DNA of 46,972 nt from DATEPR01 sp036279295 (GTDB taxonomy: Bacteria > Actinomycetota > Actinomycetes > Mycobacteriales > Pseudonocardiaceae). This document shows positions 15,427 to 24,375 of the stretch, piece by piece. The position numbers and the translations under genes were made by a program. Within the stretch, counting starts at the first letter, position 1. The number at the start of each line of letters is the position of its first letter. The notes beneath the pieces were generated by a model, which made no database searches, was not told where the DNA came from, and worked only from the letters and a program-made list of their open reading frames with translations. The stretch spans positions 1 through 46,972 of the forward strand of contig DASUJK010000269.1 in NCBI GenBank assembly GCA_036279295.1. Reading direction: 5' to 3'.

Positions 15427-15804
15427 ATGCCGACCACCGAACGCGGGATCGCCCCGAGGAAGCCACACTGTTCCTTCTGCGCCAAGCCGGCCAAGGAGGT
15501 CGGCAAGCTGATCGCGGGCGCGGGCGTGTACATCTGCGACGCCTGCGTGGGGACGTGCAACGACATCCTCGGTGGAACGATCGAGCCACGGACGACGCCG
15601 CCAATCGGCATCTTGGCGAACCAGACGGACGAGGAGATCCTGGAAAGCCTGCCGCGGGTCGCGGTGGTGAGCGACCAGGCGGACGCGCACATCCAAAAGT
15701 TGGTCGACCTGCTGCGCAGCCGGGGTGTCTCCTGGGCACGTATCGGGAAGGCTTTCGGAGTTACCCGGCAGTCGGCTTGGGAGAAGTACTCCAACGAGGA
15801 GTGA
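15427..15804 (+). CDS. Small ClpX-type C4 zinc finger plus helix-turn-helix protein
   Basis: A 125-residue protein with two recognisable parts. Near the N-terminus, CSFC at 15-18 and CDAC at 37-40 form the four-cysteine zinc finger seen at the start of ClpX, here without any AAA+ ATPase. The C-terminal WARIGKAFGVTRQSAWEKY (about 101-119) is a helix-turn-helix-like motif common in short actinobacterial proteins. The middle is acidic and proline-containing. I used the ATG at 15427 with GGAG 6 bases before it; an in-frame GTG at 15415 is less likely. It could be a DNA-binding protein whose zinc finger mediates dimerisation or contact with a Clp or other partner. The function is unknown. Confidence 0.75.
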   Translation: MPTTERGIAPRKPHCSFCAKPAKEVGKLIAGAGVYICDACVGTCNDILGGTIEPRTTPPIGILANQTDEEILESLPRVAVVSDQADAHIQKLVDLLRSRGVSWARIGKAFGVTRQSAWEKYSNEE

Positions 15805-16165
15805 ACGTCACGTCCGGGAAAACATCAATTCTCGTAACGATGCCCTGGTCGAGGATGCCGTCCGGGGCATCACGTGTAGGCCGAGCGGCCCACTTCGACC
15901 AGATGGCCGTTCCCGCGTTCAGCCCTTCGCCGCGAAAATATCCCGGTAGCCGGCTATCAATAGCCGTGTCCGGCCCCTACAGACTATAGGTCGCCGTTGC
16001 GAATTTGTAGCCCAGCGGTTCTCGTCAGTACTGACACGACATCAATTCCGGGCCTCGTATACCGCCATCCAGCCGGCGTTTGCTATGTTTGTTGGTGACG
16101 GCCTAAGTTAGCTGACACCTCGACAACGGGTAGCACTCCGCGCGAAAGGCACTGAGGACACCTCC
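15805..16165. other. Intergenic region upstream of lsr2
   Basis: These 361 bases hold no convincing gene. They are more A/T-rich than the surroundings, contain a short hairpin (GGCTAT-CA-ATAGCC) near 15951-15964 and the palindrome TCAGTACTGA at 16025-16034, and end with GAGGA before the Lsr2 ATG. An A/T-rich leader fits the known tendency of Lsr2 to bind its own promoter. No exact promoter boxes were assigned. Confidence 0.5.
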
Positions 16166-16546
16166 ATGGCTCAGAAGACTATCGTCCAGCTCATTGATGA
16201 CCTGGACGGCTCCAGCAGCGACAGCATCGAGACCGTTACCTTCGGCCTGGATGGTGTGACCTACGAGATTGACCTGAGCGACGACAACGCAGGCCATCTG
16301 CGGGACAGTCTTGCCCAGTTCATCGGCTCAGCTCGGCGTACGGGTGGCCGGGCGAAGCGCGGCACCGTCACGGTCGCCGGCGCGCCGAGCAATGGTTCCG
16401 GCCGTAGCCGGGAACAGACTCAGGCCATCCGTGAGTGGGCCAAGAAGAACGGGCACGACGTGTCCGACCGTGGCCGTATCCCGGCCGCCGTGATCGAAGC
16501 CTTCGAGAGCGGCGCGGGCAAGGCCAACGGCAAGAAGGGTAAGTAG
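16166..16546 (+). CDS. lsr2: Lsr2-family nucleoid-associated protein
   Basis: A 126-residue H-NS-like DNA-bridging protein of actinobacteria. The N-terminal oligomerisation domain begins MAQKTIVQLIDDLDG and contains the beta-strand pair TVTFGLDGVTYEIDL. A basic linker follows. The C-terminal DNA-binding domain (about 80-115) includes REWAKKNGHDVSDRGRIPAAV, with the minor-groove hook Arg102-Gly103-Arg104. Length and motifs are standard, so it should be functional. Lsr2 silences A/T-rich and foreign DNA. In Streptomyces-like genomes several paralogues exist, so this may not be the main copy. The next gene starts 22 bases downstream and may be co-transcribed. Confidence 0.95.
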   Translation: MAQKTIVQLIDDLDGSSSDSIETVTFGLDGVTYEIDLSDDNAGHLRDSLAQFIGSARRTGGRAKRGTVTVAGAPSNGSGRSREQTQAIREWAKKNGHDVSDRGRIPAAVIEAFESGAGKANGKKGK

Positions 16547-16568
16547 TTCGCCGCACGTCCGTTTCACG

Positions 16569-17462
16569 ATGGACGTCGACACAGTTCTGGACGAACTCTT
16601 CGCAGCACCGCGCGAGGAGTTCACCGCGCTGCGTGACTCACGGGTGAAGCAGGCCCGCTCAGCAGGCGACCGGCAGCTCGTCGACCAGCTGAAACGGCTG
16701 CGGAAGCCCACGGTGGCGGCGTGGCTGGTCAACCAGGTCAGCCGCGCCCACCCCGATGACATCGACCGCCTGGCCCAGGTCGGTGACGCGTTGCGGGCAG
16801 CGCACCACGCCCTGGCCGGCGAACAGTTGCGCGATTTGTCCTCGCGACGTAACGAGCTGATTCACGTCCTCACCGCCCATGCCCGCGTGATCGCGGCCAA
16901 TGCCGGTCATCTTGTCGGTGACGCGGCGGTCGAACAGATCGAGAACTCCTGGACGGCCGCGGTCACCAATGCGGACGCGGCCGCAGCGGTACGCGCGGGC
17001 CAGCTGAGTTCCGCGTTGCAACCCACCTCGGCCCAAGATTGGCTGACGGCCGCAATGGGCACTCCGGCGCTCGTCTCGCCACGCCAGGAGAGCAACCGGC
17101 TACCCGACGGTATCGATGCCACTGTCGCCGAGAATGCCGACGTCAGCGCCACGAAGAATGCGGAACTGGCCAAGCAGGAGGCGATCCGGCAAGCCCGTCG
17201 TTCGGTCACCGACCGGACACAAGTCAGCGACAAAGCCCGTAAAACGCTGGCCAAGACCGAGCAGGCGGCCACCGATGCCGAGGCGGCCGCGAATGACCTT
17301 CGTCAGCAATTGGCCGCGCTGAGCGCTCGCGTGGCGAACGCCACAGAACGTGAAAAAACCAGCCGCAAGCAGGCCGATACCGCCCGAGAAGCGGTCGCGC
17401 TGGCCGAACAAGCCACGGCGGAAGCTGAAGAAGTCCTGAGAAAACTCGAAGCCGACAGCTGA
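16569..17462 (+). CDS. Coiled-coil protein of unknown function, conserved type
   Basis: A 297-residue soluble protein. The N-terminal half (VDTVLDELFAAPREEFTALRDSRVKQAR, LRKPTVAAWLVNQVSR) resembles a conserved actinobacterial family without known function. From about residue 190 to the end it is a long Ala/Glu/Lys/Gln-rich helix (ARKTLAKTEQAATDAEAAANDLRQQLAALSARV) that should form a coiled coil. No signal peptide, membrane segment or catalytic motif is seen. It starts 22 bases after lsr2 on the same strand, so the two are probably transcribed together. A chromatin-related or structural role is conceivable but unproven. Confidence 0.8.
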   Translation: MDVDTVLDELFAAPREEFTALRDSRVKQARSAGDRQLVDQLKRLRKPTVAAWLVNQVSRAHPDDIDRLAQVGDALRAAHHALAGEQLRDLSSRRNELIHVLTAHARVIAANAGHLVGDAAVEQIENSWTAAVTNADAAAAVRAGQLSSALQPTSAQDWLTAAMGTPALVSPRQESNRLPDGIDATVAENADVSATKNAELAKQEAIRQARRSVTDRTQVSDKARKTLAKTEQAATDAEAAANDLRQQLAALSARVANATEREKTSRKQADTAREAVALAEQATAEAEEVLRKLEADS

Positions 17463-17484
17463 CGACGCCGCTGTTGGTCTTTTT
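17455..17484 (+). terminator. Weak possible terminator after the coiled-coil gene
   Basis: A short stem ACAGC/GCTGT (17455-17459 with 17470-17474) is followed by GGTCTTTTTC. The stem is only 5 bp, so this is a tentative intrinsic terminator. Confidence 0.25.
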
Positions 17485-17670
17485 CCCAGTAGCGCCCCGC
17501 CACGGCAACAGTAGACGGCAACTTGCGACGATTCTCCCGGCCATCGGCAACAATTCCCAGGTCGGTGACTTTCGGGTCGACCGGTGCGGTACTCCGAAAA
17601 CCGCTCGACAGCCGCGCCCGGTCCTGCCACAGTGCCCATCGACACCGGCCGGAGAACAGTTGAGGTAGCC

Positions 17671-18615
17671 ATGGGTGCTGAGCAGGATTTCGGGCCGGAT
17701 GATATTCGACTCATGCAGGGCCTGGCCGAACAAGTGGGCGCGCTGCGGCCGGACCTGATCAGCACCGACGCCACGGTCGGCGAATTGGCGTGGGTATGGG
17801 GCAAGGACAACGCCCAACTCGGGCACACCTGGCGGCACAAACTCTGGTACGCGGACGGCGCCGTGGTCGGCTGGGGCTGGGTCTACCTGCCCTATCGGGT
17901 GAAACGCAGTGATGGGCAGGTCCTGGAGGTCAAGACGGCGAGCCTGGGATGGCAGGTGCATCCCGAGCACCGGGCGGTGCTGGACGGCATTCTGGACTGG
18001 TATGAGGCCGAGGCATCCGGGATCGAGCGCCACATCGACATCCAGATCGCCGACGACGACGCGGCAGCCAGGCTGGCCGCACACGGCTACGAGATCGACA
18101 CGAAGGCGGCATCCGACACCGGGTACTGGCACCAGTTCAACGCGCGGGAGCTGGTCGACGTGCCGGACCCGCAACTGCCACCCGGCTTCCGGTTCCGGAC
18201 CGCCGAGGAGATCACCACGACGGCCGCGGCACAGGCCCACCGGGACGCCTGGCACCCGTCCACCTTCACCGACCAGGGCATGGCGGACGTCAGCAGGACG
18301 TGGCCCTACCGACCGGACCTGCACGTTCTGGTGGCGGCACCGGACGGGACCCTGGCCGCGACGGCGATCGCCTGGCTGGACGCGCCCAACGGGACCGCCG
18401 AGTTCGAGCCCGTCGGGACACACCAGGGCTATCGGCGGCAGGGCCTGAACACCGCACTGCTCTACTACGGCATGCGTCAGGCCAAGGCGGCAGGCGCCAC
18501 CACGATGCTCGTGGCCTGTCTCGGTGCCCCCGCCCATCCGGGCGCCAGGAAGTTGTACGAGGACGTCGGATTCAAGCCGTTCACCAAGGACGTGCCCTAC
18601 GTGCGGCACCCGTGA
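17671..18615 (+). CDS. Tandem-domain GNAT N-acetyltransferase
   Basis: A 314-residue protein built of two GNAT folds. The N-terminal domain (about 1-165) is degenerate, with LGWQVHPEHRAVLDGILDWYEAEA standing where the acetyl-CoA helix should be. The C-terminal domain (about 175-314) looks active: EFEPVGTHQGYRRQGLNTALLYYGMRQAKAAGATTMLV contains the Q/RxxGxG/A-type pyrophosphate loop, read as QGYRRQGLN. Later GARKLYEDVGFKPF is the usual final GNAT strand. It would acetylate a small molecule or protein in the cytoplasm; the substrate is unknown. The ATG at 17671 has TTGAGG upstream. It converges with the GH3 gene, and a strong bidirectional hairpin separates them. Confidence 0.85.
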   Translation: MGAEQDFGPDDIRLMQGLAEQVGALRPDLISTDATVGELAWVWGKDNAQLGHTWRHKLWYADGAVVGWGWVYLPYRVKRSDGQVLEVKTASLGWQVHPEHRAVLDGILDWYEAEASGIERHIDIQIADDDAAARLAAHGYEIDTKAASDTGYWHQFNARELVDVPDPQLPPGFRFRTAEEITTTAAAQAHRDAWHPSTFTDQGMADVSRTWPYRPDLHVLVAAPDGTLAATAIAWLDAPNGTAEFEPVGTHQGYRRQGLNTALLYYGMRQAKAAGATTMLVACLGAPAHPGARKLYEDVGFKPFTKDVPYVRHP

Positions 18616-18620
18616 CGCCG

Positions 18621-18649
18621 ATGCGGCCCCGGAGCCTCCGGGGCCGCAT
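18621..18649. terminator. Bidirectional hairpin terminator
   Basis: A perfect 13-bp stem (18621-18633 with 18637-18649, arms ATGCGGCCCCGGA and TCCGGGGCCGCAT) with a 3-base loop GCC lies between the convergent acetyltransferase and glycosidase genes. There is no long T-run, as is usual for high-GC actinomycetes. It can act for both strands. Confidence 0.8.
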
Positions 18650-18666
18650 CGGGTCGAATCGATCGG

Positions 18667-21600
18667 TTACGGGTGCACAGCGGCCGAGAACATCTTCAGC
18701 CGGGTGTCGTTGGGCAGTGTCATCGAGATGATGGTTTTCGGGTTGGTCGCGCCGGTGTCGACCGTGAGCCCGTAGAGGCTCGCGTCGTGCGGTGTCGGAT
18801 TGTCCGGCTGCTGGTTCCAGATCGTGGTCGCGACGATGCTGCCACCGCCGGTCGCCTGGTTGTCGAACCAGTCGTTGACATCGATGGGGAACTGTTCGTT
18901 GGTGCCGTCGCTGTAGTTGACCTGGAGGAACGCCAGAATCTCACCGTTGTTGGCCGTGGTCAGCAACGTGATCTTGTGGCCGGTCCCGGACAGGCTGAGC
19001 GTCTGGCCCGCTGCCGCGACCGCGTCCGGCGTGCCCGGTGCCTCCGGCGGGAACGTCAGCGTGGCGCCGTCGACGGTGACCGGGCCACCGGGGACGATGC
19101 CGAGCGCGGCCAGTTTCTCCGCCGAGAAGCTGTTGCCGGCGCCGTCCAGGTTGCCCAGTGCCGGGTTGCTGTCGTCGGACACCGCGATGTTGTCGACCGC
19201 CGACTCGAACGAGACGCCGGGCGGTGCCGTCGGGTTCGGCGGCGGGTCGGCGGTGCTGATCGAGAACAGGTTCATGTTCCCGACGTTGGGCAGGGTGAGG
19301 TCCGCGATCGTCTTGTCCGCCGGGATCGGGTAGACCTCGCCGTACAGGCCGACCACCTGGTCCCCGATGCCGCCGACCGGTGGCTGGTTCCAGTGGCTGC
19401 TCGCCACGATCGAACTCAGCCCGGTCGGTGCGTTGTTGAACCAGTCGTTGAACGAGATCGGCACGGCCTGGGTCGTGCCGTCGGTGAACGTCACGGTCAT
19501 GTTGCCCTGGCCGGACCCGTTGTGCGCGGCGCCCGTGATGACCAGCGCCGAACCGCTGCCGCTGAACCGGATCACCTGCCCGCTGGTGGTGACGGCGTCC
19601 GGGGTGCCGGCCGGCTGCGCCGGGAACGTGGTGGTCGTGTTGCCCACCTTGACCGTGCCGCCCGGGGTGACGCCTGCCGCGGCCAGGTTCTCCAGCGAGT
19701 AGCTGAACCCGCTGCCGTCGAAGTTGCCCTCAGCCGGGTTGGCGTTGTGGCTCAGGCCCACGACGGTCGCCGCGGCCGCCAGCGATGCGAACGGCACCGT
19801 GGTCCGCTGCGTCTGGGTCACCGAGCGCGCCTTGCCGTTCACCGTGCCGGTGAGGGTGAAGCTGACAGTGCTCTGCCCGGCCGTGGCGTCGGTCGGCACG
19901 GTGATCTGGAACGTCGTCCGGACGTTGCCACCGGTCTGCGGGATGGTCCCGAAGTTGCCGCTGGCCGGCTTGACCGTCCAGCCCGCCGGAACGCCGGCGG
20001 TGACCTTGGTGCCCTTCAGCGGGAAGTCGGACTGGTTGAGCACCTGTGCGTGCACGGTGTACGTGGTGCCCGGCGTGACGATCGTGGGCAGGCTGCTGAC
20101 GATCTCCTGTACCGGGTTGTCGGTCTTGCGCACCTGGTAGTTGGCCGACAGCGGCAGCGATGCCGACGAGCCACCGACCAGGATGCCGTAGTTGCCGTCC
20201 TGCACGGTGAACGCCTGCGCGCCGGAGTCCCAGTAGGACAGTTCCTGCGGGCTGATGCTCAGCGTGACCGTCTTCGTCTGGCCCGGTTGCAGGCTGACCT
20301 TGGTGAAGGCACCGAGTTCCTTGGGCGGCGTGTCGGCCAGGTTGTCCGGCTTGGCCACATACACCTGCGGTGCCTCGGCACCGGCCACCGAACCGGTGTT
20401 GGTGACGTTGAACCGCACGCTCACAGGCTCGTCCGAGTCACCGTTCGGCCGACCCAGCTTCAGGTCGCTGTACTGGAAATGCGTGTAGGACAGGCCGAAT
20501 CCGAACGGGAACAGCGGCGTCTGGTGGTGCTCGTCGAACCACCGGTAGCCGACGTAGACGCCCTCCGAGTAGTCGGCGACACCGTTCACGCCGGGGAACT
20601 GGGCCGGGGTGCTGACCGGACCCTGGTTCTCGACGGCGGGCCACGTCTGCGGCAGCTTGCCGGACGGGTCCACGTCACCGAACAGCAGCTGCGCGGTGGC
20701 AGCGCCGCCCTTGGCACCCGGGTACCACGTCTGGAGCACGCCGCTGACCTGGGACAGCCACGGCATCAGCACGGCGGCGCCGGTCTGCAGCACGACGACG
20801 GTGTGCGGGTTGGCCGAGGCAACGGCCCGCACCAGTGCGTCCTGGTTGTTCGGCAGGCTCAGGTTCGTCCGGTCGCTGCCCTCGCTCTCGCTGTCCTTGA
20901 CGAACACGAGTGCGACCGAAGCGGCCTTGGCGGTCGCGGCGGCCTGGGCCAGGTCCGAACCGTCGGCGAACGATACGGTGGCCGAAGTGCCGGCCCTGGC
21001 CACGATGGCGTCGAAGGAGTTGTCCACCGACAGCGGGTTCACCTGGCTGCTGCCACCGCCCTGCGCCGATGTCTTCGCCGGGCCACCGATCACCGCGATA
21101 CTGGTGTCCTTGGTGGTGATCGGCAGGACGGAGCTCCTGTCCTTCAACAGCACCGCGCTCTGCTCCTCGATCTGCCGGGCGTCCGTGTTGTCGGTGGCCG
21201 CGTCGATCGGCGTCCGAGTGATGGAGCGGTCGAAGACGCCGAACTTGAACAGCACGACCAGCGTCTCGCGGACCCTGGCGTCGATGTCGGCCATGGTGAT
21301 CGAGCCGTTGGCCAGCGCGGTTCGCACACCCGCCATCGTGTTGAACACGCCGGTCGGCAGTTCGACGTTCAGACCGTCCTTGATGGACGTGGTCGCGTGG
21401 GTCGCCGGGTAGTCGGACACGACGTAACCGTCGAAGCCCAACTGGGACCGGAGTGAACCGAGGGTCTCGCTGTTGTCACACGCGAAGGCGTCGTTGATCT
21501 GGTTGTAGGAGCACATCACCGAGCCGGGGTCGCCGTCCTGCACCGCGATGCCGAAGTTCTTCTCGTAGATCTCGTGCAGCGTGCGGTCGTCGACCTGGTC

Positions 21601-22239
21601 GGCGACCGACATGCGGTTGGTCTCCTGGTTGTTGCCGACGTAGTGCTTGAGCGTGGCGATCACGCCCTGGCCCTGGATGCCCCGGACGTCGGCGCCGCCC
21701 ATCGTGCCGGACAGGAAGGGGTCCTCGCTGTAGTACTCGAAGTCGCGGCCGTTGACCGGTACCCGCTGGATGTTCATGCCGGGGCCGAACACCTGGTCCT
21801 GTCCGAGATCCTTGGCGTCCGTGCCCAGTACCGTGCCGTACAGCTTGGCGACGTTGGTGTCGAAACTCGCCGCTTCCGCCGATGGTGACGGCAGTTCGGT
21901 GCTCTTGTCCGCGCCGGTCCGCACGCCTGCCGGGCCGTCGGTCATGGTCACGCCGGGGAAGTCCAGCCGAGGAATGGCCGGAATCCAGCCGACGGTCGGC
22001 ACCGGCGCCAGCGAGGTGTCCACGCCGTGCAGCATGTTCACCTTGTCGGCCAGGGTCATGGCGGCGAGCAGTTCGCCGGCGCGTGCCTGCGGGGTCTGCG
22101 CCGCGTTCATCCACGGTAGTGAGGTGTCGGCCGCGGCCGGGTCGGCGGTGCTCACCGCCGCGCCGGCCACCAGCATGGATAAGGCAGCGAGGAACACGAC
22201 AGGCCGTGGCAAGCGCCCGGCCGCGTGTGTTGAGGACAT
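18667..22239 (-). CDS. Secreted multidomain GH3 beta-glycosidase
   Basis: A 1190-residue exported glycoside hydrolase family 3 enzyme. A signal peptide (about 1-37: basic, hydrophobic, ending near AAADTS) leads into the GH3 TIM barrel, with KHY at 198-200 and the nucleophile Asp276 in VVSDY. The alpha/beta sandwich domain carries the likely acid/base Glu453 in SEGSDR. A fibronectin III-like domain follows (about 610-700), then a NEW3-type Ig-like domain (about 740-840). Last come two similar repeats (about 860-1015 and 1040-1190), each with a NPA-GN-DG-G opening and a DWF-N block. AAGGAG lies 9 bases before the ATG at 22239. Exo-beta-glucosidase or related activity on plant or fungal glycans is likely. 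Confidence 0.92.
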   Translation of the reverse strand: MSSTHAAGRLPRPVVFLAALSMLVAGAAVSTADPAAADTSLPWMNAAQTPQARAGELLAAMTLADKVNMLHGVDTSLAPVPTVGWIPAIPRLDFPGVTMTDGPAGVRTGADKSTELPSPSAEAASFDTNVAKLYGTVLGTDAKDLGQDQVFGPGMNIQRVPVNGRDFEYYSEDPFLSGTMGGADVRGIQGQGVIATLKHYVGNNQETNRMSVADQVDDRTLHEIYEKNFGIAVQDGDPGSVMCSYNQINDAFACDNSETLGSLRSQLGFDGYVVSDYPATHATTSIKDGLNVELPTGVFNTMAGVRTALANGSITMADIDARVRETLVVLFKFGVFDRSITRTPIDAATDNTDARQIEEQSAVLLKDRSSVLPITTKDTSIAVIGGPAKTSAQGGGSSQVNPLSVDNSFDAIVARAGTSATVSFADGSDLAQAAATAKAASVALVFVKDSESEGSDRTNLSLPNNQDALVRAVASANPHTVVVLQTGAAVLMPWLSQVSGVLQTWYPGAKGGAATAQLLFGDVDPSGKLPQTWPAVENQGPVSTPAQFPGVNGVADYSEGVYVGYRWFDEHHQTPLFPFGFGLSYTHFQYSDLKLGRPNGDSDEPVSVRFNVTNTGSVAGAEAPQVYVAKPDNLADTPPKELGAFTKVSLQPGQTKTVTLSISPQELSYWDSGAQAFTVQDGNYGILVGGSSASLPLSANYQVRKTDNPVQEIVSSLPTIVTPGTTYTVHAQVLNQSDFPLKGTKVTAGVPAGWTVKPASGNFGTIPQTGGNVRTTFQITVPTDATAGQSTVSFTLTGTVNGKARSVTQTQRTTVPFASLAAAATVVGLSHNANPAEGNFDGSGFSYSLENLAAAGVTPGGTVKVGNTTTTFPAQPAGTPDAVTTSGQVIRFSGSGSALVITGAAHNGSGQGNMTVTFTDGTTQAVPISFNDWFNNAPTGLSSIVASSHWNQPPVGGIGDQVVGLYGEVYPIPADKTIADLTLPNVGNMNLFSISTADPPPNPTAPPGVSFESAVDNIAVSDDSNPALGNLDGAGNSFSAEKLAALGIVPGGPVTVDGATLTFPPEAPGTPDAVAAAGQTLSLSGTGHKITLLTTANNGEILAFLQVNYSDGTNEQFPIDVNDWFDNQATGGGSIVATTIWNQQPDNPTPHDASLYGLTVDTGATNPKTIISMTLPNDTRLKMFSAAVHP

Positions 22240-22357
22240 GGTCCAGAGCTCCTTCAAGATCGACGCCGGCAGCATCGACGCTGCCGGCAGTGTCGACAGT
22301 GGAAGTCGCCTGGACCGTAAGTCGCGGCTGATCCGCCGGTCAAGGGTCTGCACGTAT

Positions 22358-22368
22358 CTTAAATTAAG
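22358..22368. promoter_or_regulatory. A/T-rich palindrome upstream of the GH3 gene
   Basis: CTTAAATTAAG is an 11-bp palindrome in an A/T-rich patch that stands out from the G/C-rich surroundings, about 120 bases upstream of the glycosidase start. It may be part of its promoter or a regulator site; nothing shows which protein binds. Confidence 0.4.
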
Positions 22369-22447
22369 GTTCTAAGTAGCGGACGCCGTCGTCGTCATGG
22401 CCGAGTGGCCCGCCGGGCTCGCGTGACCTGGGGTTTCGAGAGTGTCA

Positions 22448-22460
22448 CCTGACAGTCAGG
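22448..22460. promoter_or_regulatory. Palindrome CCTGACAGTCAGG
   Basis: A perfect 13-bp palindrome (CCTGAC-A-GTCAGG) lies between the GH3 gene and the decayed NmrA-like gene. Its half-site resembles the arms of the paired repeats at 15362-15400, but spacing and orientation differ, so shared regulation is only a guess. Confidence 0.35.
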
Positions 22461-22513
22461 ATCACCGGCACCGCACGCAGACTGGCTCGCAGGACAACGA
22501 ACTGGAGCTGACA

Positions 22514-23449
22514 ATGACCACCACGCTGCTCGTCCCGATCGTGCTGACCGCCGGATTCACGGCGGGCCGGTTATTTCAGTGGTTCCGCGACGCGAGGAAC
22601 ACGCTCGGGTCGGGATCGCGGCGCGGGTAGCCGTGCACGGCTCGCTGGCCGCCCGGGGTGCCGAGGTGGTGACCGGCGATCTGGACGACGCCGCCAGCCT
22701 GAGCGAGGCCCTGCACGGTACCTACGGCGCGTACTTCGTCACCGCGTACCGGGGGTACAACTCGATCGAACGTGAATAGGCGCAGGCCCGCGCGATAGCG
22801 AAGGCCGTGGGGTTGCGGCACGTCATCTGGTCGGCGCTGCCGGACACCCGCAAGCACATCACGCTGGACGACGGCCGTGTGCCGACGCCGTACGACAACT
22901 ACAAGGTGCCGCACTTCGACAGCAAGGGTGAGACCGACTCGTTCTTCACCGAAGCAGGCGTGCCGACCACGTTCCTGTCCACCACGCTGTACTTCGAGTC
23001 GTTCCTGGACTTCTTCCGGCCCACCCGGGACGAGGACGGCACACTCGCGCCGCACCTCCCGATGGCCGACCGACGGCTGCCCGGCATCGCGTCCGAGGAC
23101 ATCGGCCGCACCGCGTTCGGCATCTTTCGCGCGCGGCACCGAGCTGGTCGGGCAGACGATCAGCGGGTCCGGCGAGAACCTGACCGGCGAGGAGTACGCG
23201 GCCGCGATCGGCAAGGAGATCGGCAAGGAGATCGGCGAGGACATCGCCTACCGGCCGATGAGCCTGGACGACGTGCGCAAGCTGCCCTTCCCCGGCGCCG
23301 ACGACCTGGCCAACATGTTCTTCTGCTACGCCGAGCACGCCGACTTCTTCGCAGGCGCCCGCGATCCCGAGGCCGTCCGGCGGCTCAACCCTGGCCTCCA
23401 GGACTTCGCCACATGGCTGGCCGCCCACCACGACGCGTTCACAGCGTGA
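22514..23449 (+). pseudogene. NmrA-like NAD(P)-binding oxidoreductase, decayed
   Basis: Fragments of an NmrA/HSCARG-type atypical short-chain dehydrogenase. The nucleotide-binding N-terminus is scrambled: an ATG at 22514 begins MTTTLLV but no GxxGxxG follows. Family sequence becomes clear at LAARGAEVVTGDLDDAASLSEAL, is broken by an in-frame TAG at 22777-22779, and resumes as AQARAIAKAVGLRHVIWSALPDTRKHIT in the same frame. A single inserted base near 23125 then moves the end (ARGTELVGQTISGSGENLTGEEYA to DFATWLAAHHDAFTA) into another frame. The stop overlaps the next relic by GTGA, so the two were once an operon. It is certainly non-functional as read. Confidence 0.8.
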
Positions 23450-24348
23450 GCACCATTCAGTTCGGCATCTTCACGGTCGGCGACATCGCACCCGATCCCA
23501 CCACCGGGCACGCGCCGACCGAACACGAGCGCACCCGGCGGACGACACCGCACTGCTGGCCGAGGAGGTCGGCCTGGACGTCCTCGCGACCGGCGAGCAC
23601 ACTGTTGCTGTCCACGTCGACAGCACTGATCACCACGAACGATCCGGTGAAGATCGCCGAGGACTACGCGATGCTCCAGCATCTGGCCGACGGCCGCGTC
23701 GACCTGATGCTGGGCCGGGGCAACACCGGGCCGGTGTATCCGCGGTTCGGCAAGGACATCCGGGACGGCATCGCCCTCGCGGTCGACTGGCGGGGCAGGT
23801 TCCGCACTCCACTCCAGTCGTTCACGTCCACCCCTCGGCCGCTGGATGGCATGCCACCGTTCGTCTGGCACGGTTCGATTCACAGCCCGGAGATCGCGGA
23901 ACAGGCCGCCTACTGCGGCGACGGGTTCTTCGCGAACCACATCTTCTGGCCGATCGAACACACCAGGCGAATGATCGACCTGTACCGGGGCCGGTTCGAG
24001 CACTACGGCCACGGGCCAGCCGATCAGGCCATCGTCGGGCTCGGCGAACAGGTATACATGCGGCCGAACTCGCAGGACGCGATCGTCGGGTTCCCTCCGT
24101 ACTTCGACAACTCCCCCGTCTACGGCCACGGCCCCTCGCTTGAGGAGACGATGCGCCAGACACCGTTGGCGGTCGGCAGTCCGCAGCAGGTGATCGACAG
24201 GACACTCCAGTTCCGCGAGGACTTCGGCGACTAGCGCCAACTGTTCAATGTGGACGGTATGGGTCTGCCGCACAAGGCGGCGCTGGAGCAGGTCGAACCG
24301 CGCGGCACCGAGGGCGTCCCCGTGCTGCGCAAGGAGTTTCGACGCGCC
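23446..24348 (+). pseudogene. LLM-class flavin-dependent monooxygenase, heavily decayed
   Basis: A relic of a luciferase-like oxidoreductase of the type beginning STIQFGIFTVGDIAPDPTTG. After TEHER a frameshift near 23535 moves TALLAEEVGLDVLATGEH into another frame. About 30 codons of the expected following region are then missing before LLLSTSTALITTNDPVKIAEDYAMLQHLADGRVDLMLGRGNTGPVYPRFG. A second block is missing between IALAV and DWRGRF. An in-frame TAG at 24232-24234 precedes a recognisable tail (RQLFNVDGMGLPHKAALEQ, VPVLRKEF). The family match is strong; gene death is shown by at least two deletions, one shift and one stop. Confidence 0.8.
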
Positions 24349-24375
24349 GCGGTCGGTTGCGGAGGTGAGTCGCTG

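Noticed and set aside
18673..21456. Very long open frame opposite the GH3 gene
   Set aside because: It is the usual high-GC antisense shadow: its protein is Arg/Gly/Val-rich without recognisable domains, while the other strand encodes a clear GH3 enzyme.
22442..22630. Small membrane peptide gene upstream of the NmrA relic
   Set aside because: The hydrophobic stretch is most simply the scrambled N-terminus of the decayed gene; no ribosome site or homologue is evident.
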